A stretch of 32,905 nt of DNA from Flavobacteriales bacterium (GTDB taxonomy: Bacteria; Bacteroidota; Bacteroidia; Flavobacteriales_D; Sanyastnellaceae): NCBI GenBank assembly GCA_016722445.1, contig JADKIZ010000023.1:1-32905 (forward strand). Reading direction: 5' to 3'. Within the stretch, counting starts at the first letter, position 1, and each line of letters opens with the position of its first letter. A model generated the notes under the pieces. The model did no database searches and had not been told where the DNA came from. It saw only the letters and a program-made list of their open reading frames with translations. Below are positions 15,464 to 24,819 of this stretch, piece after piece. A program made the translations under genes and the position numbers.

Positions 15464-16261
15464 TTATGGCAACATTTGTTGCAACCTAGCCCAGTCCATG
15501 GCAATGGGAATTTCCTGAAAATTTGCACCGGTAACATACGCAGAGGACTTTGCTGAACGTTGTTCAAGTTCCGGGTGTGTACTCAACAAATTCATGACGC
15601 CTTCCATATCTCCATGTTCATCTTTCATACGAGAGAACACTTGTCCGAGCATCACAGGTTTGATGTTGGCTTTTTCCAAAAGTAGCAATGCAAAATCATC
15701 CGCTTCCGCTTCATCTTCTCTGCTGAAAAACCCATTGATCAATTCAGAACTCAATTGTTGTGATGTGCCGCCATCACCAAGGTAGGACAAGATCGCGCCA
15801 ACGCCAGCTTGTTTGATGATCTGATTCACGGTGTGCCGCTTTTCAACGTGCCCCATTTCATGGGCCAACACAGCAGCCACTTCTTCTGGCGATTTACAAA
15901 ATTTGATCAACCCTGAATAAACGAATACATTGCCTCCAGGGATTGCAAAAGCATTGGGTTCATTGCCCTTCAGAAGGGTGAGGTGATATTGGTATTTGCT
16001 ACCCTGCAAAGCACCCATCAATCTTTGATGCAACGCTTGCATGCACGAGTCTGCGTAAGGATCATGAATGACAGCATCTTCACCATGTTGTTGCAGGATT
16101 TGTTCGGAAAGCATGCCACCAAACTTTATTTCATTTTCCAAACTGAGGATGGTATCGGCAGGATGCTGAAGAACTTTCCATGCGATATAACCACCCCATC
16201 CCATAGCAGCCAATAGAATGGTCAGAAAAATCCAGGCAAAACGATTCGGAGTTAATTTCAT
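15464..16261 (-). CDS. M48-family zinc metallopeptidase
   Basis: Membrane-anchored metalloprotease, 265 aa. An N-terminal membrane helix (residues 8-28) is followed by the M48 catalytic domain. The zinc motif HEMGH is at 134-138, and the third ligand region SREDEAEAD at 180-188 supplies Glu184. EPNAFAIPGGNVFVYSGL (101-118) is the conserved segment before it. It resembles BepA/LoiP-type periplasmic quality-control proteases, without a TPR domain. Its ATG overlaps the TGA of the upstream M61 gene (ATGA), indicating translational coupling. It is the last gene of the long minus-strand run. Confidence 0.9.
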   Translation of the reverse strand: MKLTPNRFAWIFLTILLAAMGWGGYIAWKVLQHPADTILSLENEIKFGGMLSEQILQQHGEDAVIHDPYADSCMQALHQRLMGALQGSKYQYHLTLLKGNEPNAFAIPGGNVFVYSGLIKFCKSPEEVAAVLAHEMGHVEKRHTVNQIIKQAGVGAILSYLGDGGTSQQLSSELINGFFSREDEAEADDFALLLLEKANIKPVMLGQVFSRMKDEHGDMEGVMNLLSTHPELEQRSAKSSAYVTGANFQEIPIAMDWARLQQMLP

Positions 16262-17986
16262 GGACGTGTTCTATTTGATTTCCACATTTCAAAAAAACTT
16301 CTTTCCTCATCCGACATCACTTCATTCATCATGATTTTATATCTCCGTCCCCAAAGGTTTTTCGAAACATTCAATGTTGCATTGAAAAATTTACCCTTGC
16401 GTAAAAGTTGTAATTCGGGCCTTGTATCACTCATCCTCAACAAAGACTGCACATTTTTGTATGGTGCTATTCCATTGACGGTTATGATTTCATCGCCGCT
16501 CCACAAGCCAGCTTCATCGGCTGGAGAACAAGGCATCACTGTGCTGATGACACATTTCCCACCATTTTCATCAATGCCAAAACCATAATTTGACTCACTC
16601 CATTTTGGCGAAGCTTGTTGAATGATTTGCATTCCCGCATAGGAAAATGATTGTGTCAATTGCGGCAGATAATCTTCAACGCCATTCACATATTGTGTAA
16701 AAATCTGATCAGTCAAATCACCCAAATATTTCCGAATCAAATGCTGGTAGTCAGATTCAGAATAACCCTTTCCTTTCAAACCAAATTCTGAATAGAGATC
16801 GCGCATGACATCATCGAGCGAATATTTCCCATTGGAGACTTTGATGATTTCAAGATCACAAATCAGGGCAATGAGCAAGCCCTCATTGTAAATAGAAACT
16901 TTCCGCCATGGAATACCAGGATTGTAACCATCGAGCCAGGTATCGAAACTACTTTCGGCAACGGACAGATTAAACCTTCCATGATTATCCATGTAGGTTT
17001 GAATGCGATCTTCGAGTTCTGCAAACCATTCCGCATCGGTGATACTGCCACATCGCCAAAGAAGTTGATCACCGTAATAAGTTTGTCACACCTTCGTAGA
17101 CATAACCAGATCTGGAATAATTTTCCTTTGAAAAATCGTAAGGCAACATTTCCACTGGTCGGATACATTTCACATTCCATGTATGAAATAATTCGTGGCA
17201 ACTGATGGCCAGCAAATCCTTGAATTGACTTTCACCCTGAAAATCGGCTGCTGGTCCCATCGCGATCACAGTGCTGTTGTGATGTTCCACACCGTGCCTG
17301 ATAAAGTATGGTGGGAAGTGAAACAGAAAATGATATTCATCGCAAGGTATACTTCCGAAAATATCAAAATGCGCATCACTGAATGATAAGAATTCCTTCA
17401 GCAAACGTTCTTCATCAATTTTAAGATCACCTTGTATCCAGATATGAAACAAAACATCCTTTGAAGTATACGTAATTTCCTTCAACGAATTGCTGGCGAC
17501 GAGTGGACAATCGGCCAAGTCATCAAAATTTTTCGCCGTACGAACATGTTCAGAAATGGCTCCCAATCCGGTGGCCATTCGATAATCATCGGGCAAATGA
17601 AACTTGAGTTGATATGGAAGATCAAGTCCATCCTCCACATAGAAAAAACAATTGACCGGATTGATGTAGAGTTGTTCAGTATCCAGATAAGATGAACCTG
17701 CGTTGAGTTCCGCAGCATAGTATTGATAGGTCAGCGTTATTTCATCACATCCATCACAATCGACTTCCCAACAATCTTTATTTATTTTCCGAAAGGCAAG
17801 ATTCACATTTCCATCCTGCACATTCCAGCTTTTAATGTTCTTAGAAAAATTACCCAACTCATATCGACCCGGACGCCATGAGGCGAGACAAAGTCTCAAG
17901 GTCTTTTTACCCTGACAAGGAATTTTGGCTTCAAAAGAAATGAAATGTCTGTGTGGATTTTCAATTGAAATGTGATAGTGGATCAT
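16258..17986 (-). CDS. M61-family (glycyl aminopeptidase) metallopeptidase with PDZ domain, frameshifted
   Basis: The N-terminal part (17986 down to about 17084) has the M61 beta domain and the zinc site CHELFHTWNVKCIRP (His264, His268) with the third ligand Glu299 in YEGVTN. It then stops after a shifted LLR. In the next frame the protein continues YYGDQLLWRCGSITDAEWF, exactly as M61 family members do, then MDNHGRFNLSVAESSFDTWL and a PDZ domain (YGFGIDENGGKCVISTV ... GDEIITVNG). Removing one A from the AAA at 17082-17084 (coding strand ACAAACT to ACAACT) restores 575 aa, a normal length. It lies 2 bp after the phosphatase stop and overlaps the M48 start by 4 bp. If the break is real the enzyme loses its second half. 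Confidence 0.85.
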
Positions 17987-17988
17987 AA

Positions 17989-19644
17989 TTATTTGATGGC
18001 TTCGGTGATAGGATTACCGGTAGTGGCGTTTGGAAAAGGGATACGACATGCGGCCGCCACAGTTGGTGCGATATCCGTGATGAAGTGTGGCAAATAACTT
18101 TCTCCCTGGCGAAAATTTCCACCAAAGAAAATAGCAGGCACATGTGAATCATACCGGAATGGTGACCCATGCGTTGTGCCGGTCATGCCATACTCCATAT
18201 AACCAGCTTTCAAAATATAAATGACATCACCGCTTTGAGATTGACTGAATCCATTTTGCACCATTTCCTTCATCAGATGACCTCCGCGATATTGCGCCAG
18301 ATCACTTGCCGTAAATGCGAATTCAACTTCCGGAAAGCCCAATAACATTTCAGCTACTTCATATTGCATTTCTTTCAAATTCACCTTAGAACTTTCGATG
18401 AGTTTTCGATTCAGAAAAATATTCAAGTTGCTTTCATTTAACACCCAATCACCTGCTCCATATTTCTTAATCAGTTCATTTTCTACGAATAATTCCGCGG
18501 CATCACTTTTCCAATATCCGCCAGTTCCTTGTTGTTTGTTCACATAACTTGGGGTTGGAGCTCCGCCATGATCTGCACTTAGGAAAATGACATATTGATC
18601 ACGACCGAATTTCTGATCGAGGTAATCAATGAAGTTGGCGATATCTGCATCGAGTCTCATGTAGCAATCTTGCAGTTCACGAGAGTGAATACCAAATTGA
18701 TGTCCGATATAATCCGTAGCCGAAAAACTCATGCAAAGCATATCGGTATATTCATCCTTGCCGAGGTTTTCATTTTCAATGAGTGATTTGGCAAATTCTA
18801 CTGTGTAAGTATTACCAAAAGGAGTTCCTTTGATGAGATCATAGTTGCCATTGGCGCTTCTCATCGCATTGAGGTCATAGGGAAAGACTGGTCTCAAAGT
18901 GCCCTTGAAAGGAGTTTCAAATGGATTGTTATCGGCTTGCGATTCGTTGTAAACAGCTTCATCCTTCATGAGATTCCATGTGCTACTCATGAAAGTATCC
19001 GCCATTTTTTTCGCATTAAAGTCCTTTACCCATTGCGGTAATTCACTCATGTACCAAGTGCTTGTCGCCCAAACACCTTCGTCGAGACCGACAAACCAAT
19101 ATGCGGCATCGGCAGTTCTTCCGGCGGGTAAAATGGCTCCGCGGTCTTTCATGGCGATGCCAAAAACTTTCGAGTTTTCATTGGTAAACATTTTAAGTTC
19201 ATCACCAATGGTGGATGCTGTGAGGTAATGCGGCGACATCTGTCCTGGTTTGCCGGTAGTACCTACACCTTGCACTGTAGAATCAGACGAACAATAAATG
19301 GTCAGTCCGGAAGATCTTTCGTACCAATCATTTTCGATGATGCCGTGCAGACTAGGTGTTGTTCCGGTGAAAATGCTCGCATGGCCAGGACCCGTGTAGG
19401 TCGGCATATAATTGTAATTCAGGTTGCGGGCAAAAAAACCTTCACTCACCAAGCGTTTAAAACCCTTGTCAGAGAAGTCATTCCAATATTTGTCGATGAA
19501 GTCATATCTCATTTGATCCACCGTAATCCCAATGATCACTTTTGGTCTTGAGAATGCAGCAGGAGAAATAATATCTGCCGAAGGTTTCATTGCTGCGCAA
19601 CCAATGAGCAGCACAAGAATCATGGCGAAAAGCGAATACTTCAT
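17989..19644 (-). CDS. PafA-type alkaline phosphatase lipoprotein
   Basis: Alkaline-phosphatase-superfamily phosphomonoesterase, 551 aa. A lipoprotein signal (LLIGC, Cys16) points to a membrane-anchored extracytoplasmic enzyme. Every catalytic position known from Elizabethkingia PafA can be matched: metal ligands Asp43, Asp311, His315, Asp358, His359 and His492; nucleophile Thr84 in MPTYTGPGH; and the phosphate-holding Asn105, Lys166 and Arg168. The Lys-x-Arg pair marks monoesterases rather than phosphodiesterases. It should release phosphate from organic monoesters outside the cell, possibly constitutively as reported for PafA. It sits 2 bp upstream of the M61 gene and 42 bp downstream of crcB. 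Confidence 0.88.
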   Translation of the reverse strand: MKYSLFAMILVLLIGCAAMKPSADIISPAAFSRPKVIIGITVDQMRYDFIDKYWNDFSDKGFKRLVSEGFFARNLNYNYMPTYTGPGHASIFTGTTPSLHGIIENDWYERSSGLTIYCSSDSTVQGVGTTGKPGQMSPHYLTASTIGDELKMFTNENSKVFGIAMKDRGAILPAGRTADAAYWFVGLDEGVWATSTWYMSELPQWVKDFNAKKMADTFMSSTWNLMKDEAVYNESQADNNPFETPFKGTLRPVFPYDLNAMRSANGNYDLIKGTPFGNTYTVEFAKSLIENENLGKDEYTDMLCMSFSATDYIGHQFGIHSRELQDCYMRLDADIANFIDYLDQKFGRDQYVIFLSADHGGAPTPSYVNKQQGTGGYWKSDAAELFVENELIKKYGAGDWVLNESNLNIFLNRKLIESSKVNLKEMQYEVAEMLLGFPEVEFAFTASDLAQYRGGHLMKEMVQNGFSQSQSGDVIYILKAGYMEYGMTGTTHGSPFRYDSHVPAIFFGGNFRQGESYLPHFITDIAPTVAAACRIPFPNATTGNPITEAIK

Positions 19645-19686
19645 ATAGCTAAAAATATGGTCGCTAAGGTAATTACACGACTTCGC

Positions 19687-20055
19687 TTATGGTGCCAGTG
19701 TTTCAGGGAAAGTTCTCAGGATGATGTACACAACGGCCAGACAAAGAACAAGGCTCAGTAAAATATTGATCCATGCAAAAACGACATGGCCACTGCGAAA
19801 AAGCTGAATCGTTTCGAGACTAAACGTAGAAAAAGTGCTGAGTCCGCCACACAAACCAATGGCGAGCAAATACCACATGGAGGAATTCGATTTATAGATG
19901 CTCACGGTGAGTGCGCCGATGAGGATTGCGGCGATCACATTTGAAATCAACGTAGCAGCAGGAAACACCCACATCATCCGTTGGATTAACAGTGAAATGC
20001 CAAATCGCAAAACAGAACCCATACCACCGCCGAGAAAAACGAGTAACCACTTCAT
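19687..20055 (-). CDS. crcB: CrcB/Fluc fluoride channel
   Basis: Small four-helix fluoride channel subunit (122 aa from ATG 20055), which works as an antiparallel dimer in the inner membrane. Family marks are LLVFLGGGMGSVLRF at the N-terminus, the conserved Asn in TLISNVIAAILIG and GLCGGLSTFSTFSLE in helix 3, which holds the pore phenylalanine region and the central Na+ site. The frame extends to 20097, but ATG 20055 forms an ATGA overlap with the PAP2 stop and gives the normal family N-terminus, so I prefer it. No fluoride riboswitch precedes it, consistent with its internal position in an operon. Confidence 0.92.
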   Translation of the reverse strand: MKWLLVFLGGGMGSVLRFGISLLIQRMMWVFPAATLISNVIAAILIGALTVSIYKSNSSMWYLLAIGLCGGLSTFSTFSLETIQLFRSGHVVFAWINILLSLVLCLAVVYIILRTFPETLAP

Positions 20056-20651
20056 GCGACTTGATTTTTTTGACTGATGATTCGATTCAAAATCCAATGG
20101 ATGAAAACAGCCATGGAAGTTCCATAGATGATTCCCGAAAGAATATCACCGGGATAATGTACGCCGAGATAAATTCTGCTGTACACGATCAACAATACCC
20201 AACTGAACAACAACATCAACAACCATTTCCGCATCGGTCTCATCCACAGGATAAAGTAAGCGACCACACCAGAATAGTTTGATGCATGATTGGAGAAATA
20301 TCCGAACCGGCCTCCTTTGTAGAAGTTGCCATTTCCATCTTTTACAAAATGAATGAGACCCTCCAACTCAGCATTGTAACCAGGTCTTGGTCGCATCACC
20401 ACATTTTTGATGGTATGCACGACAACAAAATCAGTCATGAACAAGAGCACAGCCAAACCACCCAATGCGATCCAAAACTGTCGCCTCTGTAGTTTTTGAA
20501 AGAGTGACCAAATCAACAATAAATACACGGGCGTCCAAAACAGCATTTTGCTTGAATACCACATCAACTGATCGAGCCAAGGCCCGCCATCTCCGTTGAG
20601 TGCAAGAAAAATCGCCCTGTCGATATGATCTAAATTCTCCAGCAATGACAT
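20052..20651 (-). CDS. PAP2-family membrane phosphatase
   Basis: Integral membrane acid phosphatase, 199 aa, five to six helices. The three PAP2 motifs are present: KNVVMRPRP (82-90); a variant second motif FSNHAS (119-124) with catalytic His122; and SRIYLGVHYPGD (158-169) with Arg159 and catalytic His165. Likely substrates are undecaprenyl pyrophosphate or phosphatidic acid/phosphatidylglycerophosphate; the sequence does not decide. It is 16 bp downstream of the acyl-CoA ligase and coupled to crcB by an ATGA overlap, so the three are probably in one transcript. A lipid role fits the upstream acyl-CoA ligase. Confidence 0.88.
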   Translation of the reverse strand: MSLLENLDHIDRAIFLALNGDGGPWLDQLMWYSSKMLFWTPVYLLLIWSLFQKLQRRQFWIALGGLAVLLFMTDFVVVHTIKNVVMRPRPGYNAELEGLIHFVKDGNGNFYKGGRFGYFSNHASNYSGVVAYFILWMRPMRKWLLMLLFSWVLLIVYSRIYLGVHYPGDILSGIIYGTSMAVFIHWILNRIISQKNQVA

Positions 20652-20667
20652 TCAATCAAGCAAACGA

Positions 20668-22448
20668 TTAATCATTTCGACGGTAGATATCATCGATGAG
20701 TTCTTTCCAGTTCTCCAGAATTTTTTTACGTTTCAGTTTCAACGTTGGAGTGATTTCACCCGCATCGATGGTCAACAGTCGGGGCAACAATCTGAATGCC
20801 TTTACTTGTTCCCAATTTCCAAAACGTGTATTTACTTTTTCAATTTCAGCATCAAATAATTTTTGCACCTTTTCGTCGGCGAGCATTTTCGGAATATCAG
20901 ACACATCGACACCCTGCTTTTGTGCCCACGCTTTGAGGCCAATCATCTCAGGAATAACTAATGCAGCTGGGAATTTTTCGCCATCACCAATCACGACGAT
21001 TTGTTCGATATAAACACTTTCCTTCATCGCATTTTCCACCACTTGTGGTGCAACATATTTACCGCCGGATGTTTTGAACAATTCCTTTTTACGATCGGTA
21101 ATTTTCAAAAAACCATCTTCAATCTGACCGATGTCACCTGTGTGAAACCATCCATCTTTGAGTACTTCATCCGTTTTTCTTTGTCTTTGTAATAACCCAT
21201 CATCACGTTGGGACCTTTGCTCAAAATCTCTCCGTCTTCAGCAATTTTCACTTCCACATTTTTGATGGGTTTACCTACAGTTCCTGCCCGCCACATGTTC
21301 GGTTTTCTGAAAGTATTCACCGCAATCACCGGTGAAGTTTCTGTGAGACCATAACCTTCTTTGATCCAAATGGAAGCTCCATTAAAAAATCTCGCTAGTC
21401 GCACTTGCAATGCCGCACTTCCCGAAGCAATGGCGCTGATTTCTGTAAGGCCAAGTGCAGCCTTCACTTTGCTAAAAACCAGCTTTCGTGCAATTCCCAA
21501 TTTGAATTCATACCACCATCCATTTGCACCTTCCGGTTCCCAGATGATGGCGAGGTCATGTGCCCATTTGAACAATGCCTTTTTGATTCCAGTATTCGCC
21601 ATTCCTTTGGCATAAATACCATCGTAGAATTTTTCGAATAACCTCGGTACTCCGGTGAACATATGTGGTTTCGCAACCATAAGATCATCTTTGATACTAT
21701 CCATTCCGGACATGTACATGTGCACGCCGTTGGCGAAGTAGAGATAATGCAACATCCTTTCATAGATGTGTGATATCGGAAGGAATGAGAGACATCTGCT
21801 TTTGCCTCTTTCCAGATGAGGCAATCGCTCTTCACAATCGATGGCATTGCTGGCAATATTGCGGTGAGACAACATGACTCCTTTCGGCAGACCAGTTGTT
21901 CCCGAAGTATAAATGATGGTGGCAAGATCAAGTTCCTTTACCTGATTGCTCAATTCCTGCACCTTGCTTTGATCAGTAGTTTTCGCAGCCTCAAACAATT
22001 CGGTCCAATGCGGTGCACCCTCTACCTTTTCGAAAGTATACACTTTCATCAATGAAGGTATGTTTTTCTGAATGCCAGATATCTTATCGAAGAGTTCTTT
22101 ATTGGAAACAAAACACAATTTTGTTTCAGCGTGATTCATGATATACTCACAATCCTGTTCCGTCATGGTCGGATAAATCGGAACATCGATCGCGCCAATT
22201 TGCATGATTCCATTGTCCATGATATCCCACTCCATTCTATTGGCATGGGTGATCAATGCCACACGATCCCCAGGGGCAATACCAAGAGATAATAAACCTC
22301 GGCTGACAAGATTCATTTGCCTAACAAATTCGGCGGTAGAGATCGTTGTCCACTCGCCATTAAGACGCGATGTTATCATTTTCTCCAATGGAAAATTTTC
22401 CAATTGAAAATAGGCGAAATCAAAAAGTCTTTTGGGTTCTTTCATCAT
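20668..22448 (-). CDS. Long-chain acyl-CoA synthetase (AMP-binding), frameshifted
   Basis: ANL-superfamily ligase that activates long-chain fatty acids to acyl-CoA. The first 430 or so residues carry the adenylate motif YTSGTTGLPKG (180-190), LPISHIYERM and EGYGLTETSPVIAVN. After GPNVMMGYYKDKEK the frame runs out into unrelated sequence. In the next frame the protein continues TDEVLKDGWFHTGDIGQ, the hallmark ANL hinge, then KITDRKKELFKTSGGKYVAP with the hinge and catalytic Lys, to the normal end. Adding one T to the T5 run at 21174-21178 restores 593 aa, a standard length. It is the first gene of the minus-strand run ending with M48; the upstream gap holds a CGGCA-N10-TGCCG inverted repeat (22476-22495). 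Confidence 0.87.
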
Positions 22449-22475
22449 ATGAAAATAGGATCACGGTCAATATTA

Positions 22476-22495
22476 CGGCATAAATGTTATTGCCG
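22476..22495. promoter_or_regulatory. Inverted repeat between divergent acyl-CoA ligase and M43 protease genes
   Basis: CGGCA and TGCCG arms separated by 10 bp, about 28 bp upstream of the ligase start. Its form fits a dimeric repressor operator, such as a TetR-type fatty-acid regulator, but nothing identifies the protein. Confidence 0.25.
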
Positions 22496-22543
22496 AAAAT
22501 TTGAGACAACAAGCTGAGAAACCCTGAAGTAACATGTTCTGAG

Positions 22544-22573
22544 TTTGAATGATCTTGAACTCATATTACTTTG
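22544..22573 (+). promoter_or_regulatory. Possible promoter of the M43 protease gene
   Basis: TTTG at 22544-22547, an 18-bp spacer, then TTACTTTG at 22566-22573 (one mismatch to TAnnTTTG). Transcription would start near 22580, just before ATG 22597, which supports that start over the ones further upstream. Confidence 0.4.
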
Positions 22574-22596
22574 GCCCGAAGAACCAAATCCGAAAC

Positions 22597-23894
22597 ATGA
22601 AAACAACACTACAATTATTTACTTTATTCATCCTGTTGAGTGCGAATATGATTGCGCAGACACCTCATATTGTATGCGGTTACGATCATTTTATCAAGAT
22701 GAAAAACATCACGATCCGCACTGGTTTGGTGTAAATAATCAGATGTTTCATGCTTGTAAAACCCAACGTGGTGGTGGCACCGGAGGTGTATACACCCTTC
22801 CTGTTGTATTTCATGTATTGTACAACGATGCAAACCAGAACGTACCAGATAGCGTGATTTATTCTCAACTTGAAGTCCTCAATGAAGATTACAGGAGATT
22901 AAATGCCGATGCGGTGAATACCCGTGATATTTTCCTGCCTGTTGCAGCAGATTGCGAAATTCAATTTGCACTGGCAACGGTCGATCCACAAGGAAACCCA
23001 ACCACGGGAATAGAGCACATCACGACTGACCGCACAGAATTTACCTTGGAAATATTTTCAACTGTGAATACACTCGATGAAGTGAAACATGCCTCTACAG
23101 GAGGAGCTGACGCTTGGGATACAGAACACTACATCAATGTTTGGATTTGCAATATCACCACAGATTTTCCGGGGGCACAAATTTTCGGAATGTCTTATCC
23201 TCCGAGTGGACTCGACAATTGGCCTGCGAATAGTTCATCTCCCACCACAGATGATGACGGCATAGTGGTTCACTACACCACAGTCGGAAGAAACAACCCT
23301 GTTTCAGAAGACGATGGCACCGATTTGAATGATCTTGGAAGAACATTAACTCATGAAATGGGCCACTATCTGGGTCTGCGCCACACTTGGGGCGATGAAT
23401 TTTTTGGAGATTTATGTAGCGAAGATGATGGAATAGATGACACACCATTGTGTGGAAGTGGGGATCAATTTGAATGCGATCTGACGGCAAACACCTGTGA
23501 TGACGGCACTTTGGATGATCAGCCCGATATGATTGAAAACTACATGGATTACAATCAAGACGAATGCTACAACATGTTTACCGAAGGTCAAAAAATACTG
23601 ATGAGATATGCGTTGGAAGAATTGCGCAGTGGGCTATTGCAATCTTTTGGAATCTCAACAATGAAAAAGACTGAACAGGTGCTTTGGCCCAATCCCGTGG
23701 CCGACGTGCTCCAAATACATCCCGATTGGAAAGGAAGTGATTTCCGCATTCATCATACTTCAGGTCAGCTTGTACAAAGTGGAACGCTGAACAAAACCGA
23801 GATTTCTGTAGATGACCTTTCATCCGGACTATACCTCATTTATTTCAGCAAGGGAGAAATGACTTATAGCACCAGATTCATGGTGCACGATTGA
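22597..23894 (+). CDS. M43-family metalloprotease with T9SS sorting domain, frameshifted near the N-terminus
   Basis: Predicted secreted zinc protease of the pappalysin/cytophagalysin family. ATG 22597 gives a signal peptide (MKTTLQLFTLFILLSANMIAQ) followed by HIVCGYDHF. That frame then stops at 22734, and the protein continues in another frame as YQDEKHHDPHWFGV. One extra T in the TTTT at 22689-22692 joins the two and gives 432 aa. The catalytic motif is HEMGHYLGLRH, the metzincin HExxHxxGxxH; the Met-turn is ENYMDY; and GADAWDTEHYINVWICN is typical of the family. The C-terminus (LWPNPVADVLQIHP ... SSGLYLIYFSKG) is a T9SS sorting domain. It is divergent from the acyl-CoA ligase. Confidence 0.87.
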
Positions 23895-23931
23895 TATAAA
23901 CACATCTTATTTTCGCCGACCAAATTAGAAT

Positions 23932-24819
23932 ATGAAAAAAGTAACTGTCATTGGTGCCGGACAAATGGGCAATGGAATCGCACATTCATTTGCACAGCAT
24001 GGCAATCAAGTTATCCTTTTGGATATCAGTCAGGCCAGTCTTGACAAAGCAATTTCGACCATTACCAAAAACCTGGACAGGCAGGTAACGAAAGGTATTC
24101 TCACAGAAGAGCAGAAATCACAAACACTGTCCAATATCACCACGCAAACCGATATGGCTGCTGCGGTTCAAAACGCGGAGTTGGTGGTAGAAGCTGCTAC
24201 TGAAAATCTGGAATTGAAGCTCAAGATTTTCACACAGCTCGATCAACTTGCACCGCAAGATTGTATTCTGGCGACCAATACATCATCGATATCGATTACA
24301 CGTATTGCGGCTGCTACCAAACGTCCGGACAAGGTGATCGGCATGCACTTCATGAATCCAGTGCCATTGATGAAATTGGTAGAGATCATTCGCGGATATT
24401 CCACTTCAGATGCAGTGACAACGACCATCATCGAGTTATCGAAATCACTGCAAAAAGTTCCAGTGACAGTGAATGATTATCCAGGTTTTGTTGCCAACAA
24501 AATTCTGATACCCATGATCAATGAGGCCATTTGGACTTTGTACACCGGGACAGCAGGAGTAGAAGAAATAGACAACATTATGAAGCTTGGTATGGCACAT
24601 CCGATGGGACCATTGCGACTTGCAGACTTCATCGGCCTCGACACATGTTTGTCGATCATGCGTGTTCTGGAAGATGGATTTGGCCAACCCAAATATGCCC
24701 CTTGTCCACTCTTGGTAAATATGGTAAACGCTGGAAAAACAGGCGACAAATCCGGAGAAGGATTTTACAATTATGCTGATCCAAAAAATCCGGTGGTGGC
24801 AAATTCATTTCTTAAATAG
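23932..24819 (+). CDS. hbd: 3-hydroxyacyl-CoA (3-hydroxybutyryl-CoA) dehydrogenase
   Basis: Cytoplasmic NAD-dependent dehydrogenase, 295 aa, oxidising (S)-3-hydroxyacyl-CoA to 3-oxoacyl-CoA. The Rossmann motif GAGQMGNG sits at residues 8-15. ATNTSSISITRIA supplies the conserved Ser/Asn. HFMNPVPLMKLVEII contains the catalytic histidine, and PGFVANKILIPMINEAI is the family signature. As a stand-alone protein without an enoyl-CoA hydratase domain it fits the Hbd/PaaH type used in beta-oxidation or butanoate metabolism. It lies 37 bp after the M43 gene and ends at a bidirectional terminator facing the DUF5606 gene. A functional link with the acyl-CoA ligase 1.5 kb away is plausible. Confidence 0.92.
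   Translation: MKKVTVIGAGQMGNGIAHSFAQHGNQVILLDISQASLDKAISTITKNLDRQVTKGILTEEQKSQTLSNITTQTDMAAAVQNAELVVEAATENLELKLKIFTQLDQLAPQDCILATNTSSISITRIAAATKRPDKVIGMHFMNPVPLMKLVEIIRGYSTSDAVTTTIIELSKSLQKVPVTVNDYPGFVANKILIPMINEAIWTLYTGTAGVEEIDNIMKLGMAHPMGPLRLADFIGLDTCLSIMRVLEDGFGQPKYAPCPLLVNMVNAGKTGDKSGEGFYNYADPKNPVVANSFLK

Noticed and set aside
19687..20120. Fluoride riboswitch before crcB
   Set aside because: crcB starts within the PAP2 stop codon by an ATGA overlap; no leader exists to hold one.
21170..21180. Programmed -1 frameshifting in the acyl-CoA ligase
   Set aside because: There is no canonical in-frame slippery heptamer or obvious downstream stimulator, and five other genes show similar single-base breaks.
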